Shown here: piece after piece, positions 56,561 to 64,000 of the stretch
Position numbering within the stretch: the stretch's first letter is position 1
Layout: each line of letters starts with the position of its first letter
Assembly (NCBI RefSeq): GCF_024679095.1
Contig: NC_066509.1
Coordinates: 16,583,589 to 16,647,588, forward strand
Direction of reading: 5' to 3'
Source of the DNA: Eriocheir sinensis
Taxonomy: Eukaryota; Arthropoda; Malacostraca; Decapoda; Varunidae
Length of the DNA: 64,000 bases
Made by a program: the position numbers and the translations under genes
The notes under the pieces: model-generated
Databases searched by the model: none
What the model was told of the DNA's origin: nothing
The model's input: the letters and a program-made list of their open reading frames with translations, nothing else

Positions 56561-56778
56561 TCTTCCTCAGTCTGTCCGCGGAAAGAAATAATCCGCACCT
56601 CAGAGAATGAAACTGAGATTGTGTTTCTGTTTGTTGTTTTTCTTTCCCTCGCTTCTCCCCGGGTTCTTCCCCTTGCTGAGGAGGAAAGTTAGGTGTGCTT
56701 TACAAAGGAGGCCAGGCCGCGAAACACAAATGGCCCCCTCAAGAACACAGACAGAACTTATAACAACAACACTTCGGG

Positions 56779-57170
56779 GCCACCACCACCACCACCGCCA
56801 CAACAGTTACCACACACCATTATCACCACCTTCGTCACCACTACTATATATATACCACTACCACTAAAGCCACCAACATCACCATCGCCTATACCACCTC
56901 CACAACCATCATTACTACTTCTACTACTACTACTACCACTTACACCACAACCTCCACCACCGCCACCGCCACCACCACCTCCACCTCCACCTCCACCTAC
57001 GTCACCGCTAGTACCACTATCAATAACTCCACTACGATCGCCACCATTTGCGTCACCACCACCACCAACAACAACAACACCACCACTTCCTCCTCCTTCC
57101 TCCGTCACTACTACTACCACTACCACTAAAACTACCACCACCAGCATCACCGCCTCCACCACCATGCACC
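56779..57170. repeat. (ACC)n-type trinucleotide tract
   Basis: About 390 bp of degenerate CAC/ACC/CCT/ACT triplets. It reads as poly-Thr/Pro on one strand and poly-Val/Gly on the other. Confidence 0.9.
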
Positions 57171-57404
57171 ACCGCTTCCATCACCACCTCTGCGAAAGTG
57201 AAAGGGAGTGTGTTATTAATGTTTTCACCTTGACCTTCACCGATGAGCGTGTCAGGTAAAGCGATACACCTCCTCCTCCTCCTCCTCCTGGCGCTCAGGA
57301 ATAAACTAATCGTGTTGCAAATTTAGCCCCAGAAGGTGAGATCAAGAACAAAAAGAATGAATACGAAGAGCAACAAGAGAAAATGAATTGTTAACTCAAG
57401 GAGG

Positions 57405-57660
57405 AATCGTTTTCACCTAAATATGATCATCTCTTTTGGCACTTTTGTCTGTTCTCTTTCAGGAACAACAATTTTTTACTGGCTTTTTTTTTTTCATTAC
57501 GTAGAACAACACGAGTAAATAGATTGTCTTACCCACATAGAACGATCTCTTTGCAGCTAAATACGATAATCTCCTTTGGCACATTTTTCTTTTCTCTTCA
57601 CCGAGTTTAGTTTTAATATTACGAAGAACAACACAAGGAAATTATATCTCCACCTTAACT
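57405..57660. repeat. Diverged tandem duplication, ~139-bp unit
   Basis: ATGATCATCTCTTTTGGCAC (about 57423) and ACGATAATCTCCTTTGGCAC (about 57562) head the two copies; both also carry AC(G)(T/A)AGAACAACAC. Confidence 0.75.
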
Positions 57661-58289
57661 CCACGAAGACTAATCAAGAACAAGAAGGAAAGACTGGTCA
57701 TGAACAACGTTAAAAAGCTAATTACCCACGTTCATTTTCTCTAATTACACCTATTACTCTGACGATTCAGATTATTGGATTATGAAGAAAGAAAGGCTGC
57801 GAGATATTGAGCCACTCGCCCATCCTTCACTTCGTTGAGCTGAAAAACAGGGAAAGAAACGAACTGTCTCATTACCCTGAAGGAACCATTAGGAGCTCCA
57901 TTACCCTCCTCGCGCTTTTGCATACGCGTGCCGTGAACAGACCAGCGCGGGGGAGATAATGACCCGCTGATTGGAGGGACTGTCTGAGGCCGATGAAGAG
58001 AAGAATGAATGCACGTCTGCCTTTTACCTGAAGCGTTCCGTTTAGGTAAACATCAGAGGGAGAAGTCAATCCTTATTCCAACAAGCGTACTTAGAGAGCT
58101 GGGCAACGGATTTTTCTCTTCGACCAACGGATACGAGTTTTTAAAGGGAATAGGGAAACACTGACAACAACACAAAGATATAAAGACAAGAAGGAAGCCA
58201 GTAAGATGATCGATGACGTTGCAAAAGCTATCAACAAATGTAAAGGCAGTGAGTGAGTTTACGGAGGCAACATTCATCTCTTTCTTCAC
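57661..58289. other. Unique non-coding sequence
   Basis: Mixed composition; no gene, RNA or repeat was recognised. Confidence 0.35.
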
Positions 58290-59205
58290 GGCTTTTCTTC
58301 ACATTATCATCGTCACAAGCACAAAGATGAGGAGAAGCTTTCTGTCTCTTCCCAGCGTCGACTTCGTGGCGGTGAAGGAGGTGAAGTTGGCAGCATTCAT
58401 CTCACTTCAAGCCGTTCCCTCACAGCATCATCACCACCACCACCTCCAGGATGCTTGTCTTCCGCCTCTTTTCTGGAGCATCTTCGTGACAGTGAATGAG
58501 AAGGATTAGGCGCCGTTCATCTCTCACTCCACGCCTTCGTCCTCGCTTCACTTCGTTCACTCACTGCATCATCACTAATACCACGAAGATGAAGAGGATG
58601 GGTGCTCGTCTTCCGCCTCTTTTCTGCAGCATCTTCGTGACAGTGCATGAGATGGATTAGGCGCCGTTCATCTCTCACTCCACGCCTTCGTCCTCGCTTC
58701 ACTTCGTTCACTCACTGCATCATCACTAATACACGAAAATGAAGAGGATGGGTGCTCGTCTTCCGCCTCTTTTCTGCAGCATCTTCGTGACAGTGAATGA
58801 AATGGATTAGGCGCCATTCACCTCTCTTTTCACGCCTTCGTCCTCGCTTCACTTCGTTCACTCACTGCATCATCATTAATACCACGAAGATGAAGAGGAT
58901 GGGTGCTCGTCTTCCGCCTCTTTTCTGCAGCATCTTCGTAACTGTGAATGAAATGGATTAGGCGCCATTCACCTCTCTTTTCACGCCTTCATCCTCTCTT
59001 CACGCCGTTTATTCACTGCATCATCATGACCACTACCAAACTGAGGAGAACGGATGCTCGTCTTCCCTCTCTCATCTGGAGCCTTTTCGTGACAATGAAT
59101 GAGATGGATTGGGCGCCGTTCATCTCCCTTCACGCCTTCATTCTTGCATCACGCCGCTCCTTCATTGCATCGTCGTCACCACCACCAGGAGGAGAAAGGA
59201 TGCAT
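58290..59205. repeat. ~151-bp minisatellite, ~6 copies
   Basis: GAAGAGGATGGGTGCTCGTC marks units at 58591, 58741 and 58892; diverged units start near 58440 and 59043 and a still more diverged one near 58326. Each unit contains TTTTCTGCAGCATCTTCGTG, ATGGATTAGGCGCC and GTTCACTCACTGCATCATCA. The central three are almost identical and the edges diverge, as usual in minisatellites. Traces continue after the dispersed repeat, to about 59540. Confidence 0.95.
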
Positions 59206-59207
59206 AC

Positions 59208-59293
59208 TTTAGGAGCAGCGAGTAGCGGGCTTTTTTTTTATTATTGTTTCCTTTTTTGTGCCCTTGAGCTGTTTCCTTTGTTGTAAAAAAAAT
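59208..59293 (+). repeat. ~85-bp dispersed repeat, copy D
   Basis: TTTAGGAGCAGCGAGTAGCG, T-run, ATTATTGTTTCC, GTGCCCTTGAGCTGTTTCC, TTTGTTGTAAAAAAA. It interrupts the ~151-bp minisatellite. Confidence 0.8.
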
Positions 59294-59637
59294 ATCTTCC
59301 CTCTCTTTTCTGGAGCGTCTTCGTGACAATGGTTTAAATAAATTGGGCGTCTCCTACCTCTCACTTCACGCCTTCATTCTTGCTTCTCGCCGTTCATTCA
59401 CTGGAAGGACGAGGAAAAGCCATGCACCTCTTCCGCCTCTCGCGTCTTCCTCTTTCTCTCTCCTGCAGCATCCCCGCGACCGTGAATGAGATCAATGAGG
59501 CTCTGTTAGTCTTCACGTCACGCCGTTCATTCACTCCATCACCGGGAGGCTCAGGCGAAGAATTACAGAGACGGAAAGGCCAATTAAAAGCTCACCGCTC
59601 GCCCACTCACTCTCCCGCACCTGCCCGCCGTGTTTGG

Positions 59638-59999
<362 letters not shown>

Positions 60000-60360
60000 C
60001 CTCCTTTCATTCTCCCCATTTCTCCCTCCTCCCTTTCATCCTCCCCCACTCCTCCCTCCTCCCCTTTCAGTCTCCCCCTCTTCTCCCTCCTCCTCTGTCA
60101 TTCTACCCGCTTCCCCTTTCATGTTACTCCCTCTTTTCTTTCCATTTTCTCCCCTTTCTCCCCTCTCCCCTTTCAATCTCATTTCTTCCTCCTTTCCTTT
60201 CCTTCTCTCTCCTTTCTCCCTCCTCCCCTTTCATCCTATCCTTTTTCTCCCTCCTCCCTCTTCATCCTCCCCCATTTCTCCTTCCTTAGCTTTTATCCTT
60301 CCCCCCATTCTCCCTCCTCCCCAGTCAGTCTCCCCTTTCTTCCTCCTCTCTCATTCTCCA
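60000..60360. repeat. Polypyrimidine tract after the giant (CT)n
   Basis: CTCCTCCC and TTTCATCCTCCC units recur every 30-50 bp. Confidence 0.8.
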
Positions 60361-61206
<846 letters not shown>

Positions 61207-61559
61207 GCGCCAAATAGTAAGTATGTGTGCAAACTTTATCCATTAACATCCTTTCTCTCGCCCCACTTCGAAACCAAAACCACACTATACTTTTTCTTTT
61301 TCTCTTCTGTTTGATGGTTTTCGAATTCTAAAAGATAAGAAAAGATGAATGTAAGACATTTTCCTTACAGTCAAACGCTTCTTCTAATGCAGTTGTTTGC
61401 CTTTGAGTCTGTGCTGTATTCACATTTCACATTTGTTGAGTTTATCATTTTTCGGTGAGACGATTTTCCAGGGTTCTTGCCGCTCCATCACCGGCCGACA
61501 ACTTCAATAATAGATGCACTTTAAACCAAAGGGCGGGGGGGGGCACACGGCTCTTATTC

Positions 61560-61644
61560 CTGTCAAGAGGCTTCAAAATCGGTCGTGAGGGAGAGGCTGG
61601 AAATATAACTGGGTCACAGCGGGAAAGTTTGAAAACCACCGCTA
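61560..61644. mobile_element. Partial hAT-like element end
   Basis: Read on the minus strand from 61644 inward, TAGCGGTGGTTTTCAAACTT followed by GTGACCCAG and GACCGATTTTGAAG resembles the end of a hAT element. No matching left terminus or 8-bp duplication was found, so only one end may survive. Confidence 0.4.
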
Positions 61645-61669
61645 CGAGGTCACTAGGGCATCGTGGAGG

Positions 61670-61740
61670 TGTTGATGCGACGGCTGCGGTAGTGGTGGTG
61701 GTGGGGGAAGAGGACGGTGGTGATGGTGGTGGTGGTGGCC
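61670..61740. repeat. GGTGGT-rich run
   Basis: An imperfect GGT/GAT trinucleotide run. Confidence 0.7.
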
Positions 61741-62019
61741 CCAAGAAGACGAAGATGTGTCGCTTGCATCATTGACAACATACGGGACACACCTTTGATC
61801 TTTCCCCCTCATTAACGTGGCGTCGCTCTCGTTAGCGTGACGACCCCGCCTTGTGTTGCTTTATGTTACCTTGTATCGTGTTGTGTCGCTTTGTGTCATC
61901 TTGCTTTGTGTTGCCTCGTGGGTCATACAGACCCCCTACGGTACCCGACGCCCTGCAGCTACACAGTCAACTTGCTGAGTGCCGCGGGTCCTCGGGGTCG
62001 CATGTGTTTGATATGCAGC

Positions 62020-62385
62020 GAAGGGGAGGCGGTGGCTGAATGGATTGCGAGACGGCCCCGCGCTCAGGACGGCGCGAGTTCAATCCCCGACCGGTGCCAC
62101 CAAGCTGGGATTTTTCAGTCGCCGCCGAGTGGCTTAAAACTACCCACATGCTGTCCAGAAGACCACCTATCAACCCGGACTCTAGATTCTAGGATTAAAG
62201 ATGAGCTCCGGGAGGGCGGCATGAGCCAGTGCAAGATGGCGCCACTATAAACACTCGCCTGCGCCAGAACGGGCTGGGCCGACCATCAGGCCCCACCGGA
62301 AAGAAGCCTTGGAACGACCATCAGGATCCACCGGGAAGAAGCCTACCGGCGCAATAGGCCATGACATAAAAACAAAAAAGAGAAA
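62020..62385 (+). mobile_element. tRNA-derived SINE (copy 3)
   Basis: A box in GTGGCTGAATGGATTGCG (about 62030-62047) and B box AGTTCAATCCC (about 62078-62089) form a tRNA-like head. A long body follows with a duplicated ACGACCATCAGG(A/C)(T/C)CCACCGG(G/A)AAGAAGCCT segment (62265-62345), and the element ends GCGCAATAGGCCATGAC with an A-rich tail. No mature tRNA fold is intact. It is unlike copies 1 and 2 in its body, so it is another SINE family. Confidence 0.75.
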
Positions 62386-62840
62386 AAATACAATTCGTTT
62401 CTCTTATAAAGATAATAGGAACCAAAAATGAGTGACCATATTTAGATCTAGAGGTGTCTTGATACTCTCCTCCCGAAAGATTTACGCGATTCCCTATTCT
62501 GAATCTATTACGTCGCCCCTTGAGCCTGCCACAAGAGGACCCTCGTGCACAATTTTATTTTATGGGCAAGTTGTGTGGCCATGAAAGGGATTGAAACCCC
62601 CGTGTCGAATTAGATTTACGAAACAAATTACACAAGTTAAGAGGTCGTCGGCGGGCCTCGCTCTGCCAAACTAGTGACGCTCGTCTATGGATTCTGTAAA
62701 CAGACCAAGCCAACAGAGCGCGAGGCTGTGGTCTTTGTGGAGGCTGCACGCCGCCGCTGCCGCCCCGCCCACACCACACGCGGCGAGGGACAGTGGCGGT
62801 GTTGTGATATTCCCCGTACAATAGTGTGTTTGAAGGATGA
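62386..62840. other. Unique non-coding sequence
   Basis: Mixed composition; a GC-rich patch at 62735-62800. No gene was recognised. Confidence 0.35.

Positions 62841-62841
<1 letters not shown>

Positions 62842-62887
<46 letters not shown>
62842..62887. repeat. (CA)n microsatellite, ~46 bp
   Basis: A pure CA array. Confidence 0.98.
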
Positions 62888-62890
<3 letters not shown>

Positions 62891-63009
62891 GAGTGCCACA
62901 GGATGGCATAGCTCCCCGAGGAACGCCACACCACGCACAGCACCGCCCCGGGCCTGCTGCTCCCCGGTGCTATCGTCTCTGCGGACCAGCCACGTGCGGC
63001 CTCTTCACC

Positions 63010-63410
63010 ACCTCTGGAAAAACTAGAAGCGACAAAAAAATCACCAGCCACTTCATTTTCCCACACTGCTCGTTATTGTAACAATTCACTGAGAGAAAAA
63101 CCTTCCTAACTGCATCATCTCCTACGCCTCTTCTTTGTGACAACATCGAGGAAAAAAATCTCACAAACCACTTAATTTTCCAGTACTGCTTTGCTCTTCA
63201 TTGTAACAACACGGAGAAGAAAAAAATCCCCAACTACTTCATCGTCCCGTGCGGCTCTTCAATGTAACTAAACGGATGGGAAAAAAATTTCGGCTACTTA
63301 ATCATCCCGTTCAGCTCATCATTGTAACATAGCGTAAGGAAAAAATATCTCACTTCCTCATCAAGTATCTCACGTCCTCATCGTCCCGTCTGGCTCTTCT
63401 TTGTCTCGTG
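63010..63410. repeat. ~62-bp tandem repeat, ~6 diverged copies
   Basis: Each unit has a GAAAAAAAATCTC-like start, CACTTCAT(C/T), CGTCCCGTGCGGCTCTTC and ATTGTAACA. The TTGTAAC-type marker falls near 63075, 63137, 63201, 63261 and 63322. The last unit carries a 16-bp internal duplication (ATCTCAC(T/G)TCCTCATC). Confidence 0.85.
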
Positions 63411-64000
63411 AAGGCTTTGATGGTGGGGCAGAGGGCTTCTAGAGGCTGAGCGACCTGCAGGACGGAAAGGGTTGCCATGGTTATGTCAGCGATGGGCAGC
63501 GGGGCGCCTTACGTAACCCTTCCAATCGTCACCCTTGATTTGGAAAGGAAAATGTTGATCGTGTAAGGGGCCGTCGAGGTCTTCATGCCTGTCACGTGCT
63601 TGAGTGGCGCGAGCACCCCATTCACGGCTAATGGAGTGTTGCGGCGAGGAGGGCGGGGGCGGGAGGGGGCGAGACGGGGGGAGACGAAGAGTAGGTAAGG
63701 TTTTGAGGGGTTGGGGCCGCTCTGGTGCTCCACCCTGACGTCTTGTTTCTTAATAATTTTGCTGTCCGTCTTAACTATTTTCTGCTCCGAGTATTAATAT
63801 TTATGGCACGTGCATGATTGGCAGGTCAATTACCTGCTCTTGACGAAATTTAAAAATATATCATCTCCGTTTTTTTATGAATTAGCAGTTTTATAAGTAT
63901 GTTTTCCCCATATTTTATTCATCACTCCGGTTCCAGGCTGCTGCAGTGGTGATGGAGGGCGTGGGTGTGGGGCGGGCAGTGGGTGTAGGGGTTCAGAGGT
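63411..64000. other. Unique non-coding sequence to window end
   Basis: CpG-containing mixed sequence with a GGCGGGGGCGGGAGG run near 63648-63672. No gene was recognised. Confidence 0.35.

Noticed and set aside
56758..57259. Thr/Pro-rich and Gly/Val-rich proteins over the ACC tract
   Set aside because: Triplet-repeat translation in both strands without any conserved domain.

Overview
This window looks like repeat-dominated, non-coding nuclear DNA from a decapod crustacean, probably a crab. That is an inference from three things seen together: very dense and very long (GA)n/(TC)n and (CA)n/(GT)n microsatellites, tRNA-derived SINEs, and a CR1/Jockey-type retrotransposon remnant. I found no host gene I can support well. 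Almost every long open frame is a translation of a microsatellite or of a polypyrimidine or polypurine tract.

Layout. 1-5 kb: purine-rich DNA, five dinucleotide arrays and two tRNA-derived SINEs, one of them lying between two (CA)n arrays. 5.3-11.9 kb: a pyrimidine-rich tract, including a 42-bp minisatellite and a ~151-bp minisatellite, split by a 3.6-kb DNA transposon (6045-9640). The transposon has 546-bp terminal inverted repeats and a decayed nuclease-type transposase gene; it is the only protein-like locus of real substance here. 12-19 kb: fragments of duplicated sequence, a 3' fragment of the retrotransposon, a T-rich region, and a weak candidate first exon with a signal-peptide-like reading frame (18827-18888). 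19.85-21.95 kb: a non-autonomous hAT-like element with a perfect 8-bp target duplication, next to a 44-bp minisatellite of about 25 copies. 22-34 kb: polypurine and polypyrimidine blocks and several short tandem arrays (93, ~146, ~155, ~121 and 91 bp). 35-42 kb: (CCCTT)n, (GA)n and (GAA)n arrays and a degenerate ~150-bp array. 42.18-43.36 kb: the 5'-truncated reverse transcriptase pseudogene. 45-54 kb: long dinucleotide arrays, a 320-bp hAT-like MITE and duplicated minisatellite fragments. 54-64 kb: (TCC)n and (ACC)n tracts, a ~151-bp array, two giant (TC)n arrays (about 297 and 415 bp), a tRNA-derived SINE and a ~62-bp array.

Two dispersed families recur: a ~220-bp repeat with imperfect inverted ends (four copies, all in the same orientation) and a ~85-bp repeat (four copies, two per orientation). 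The best candidate for something under-described is the long-TIR nuclease transposon. Its order of N-terminal CxxC, PIN/XPG-like acidic motifs and C-terminal eight-cysteine cluster, together with a 3-bp target duplication, is most like the Academ superfamily, but the element is short and has no helicase. There is no operon-like organisation; the mobile elements are independent insertions into simple-sequence DNA.
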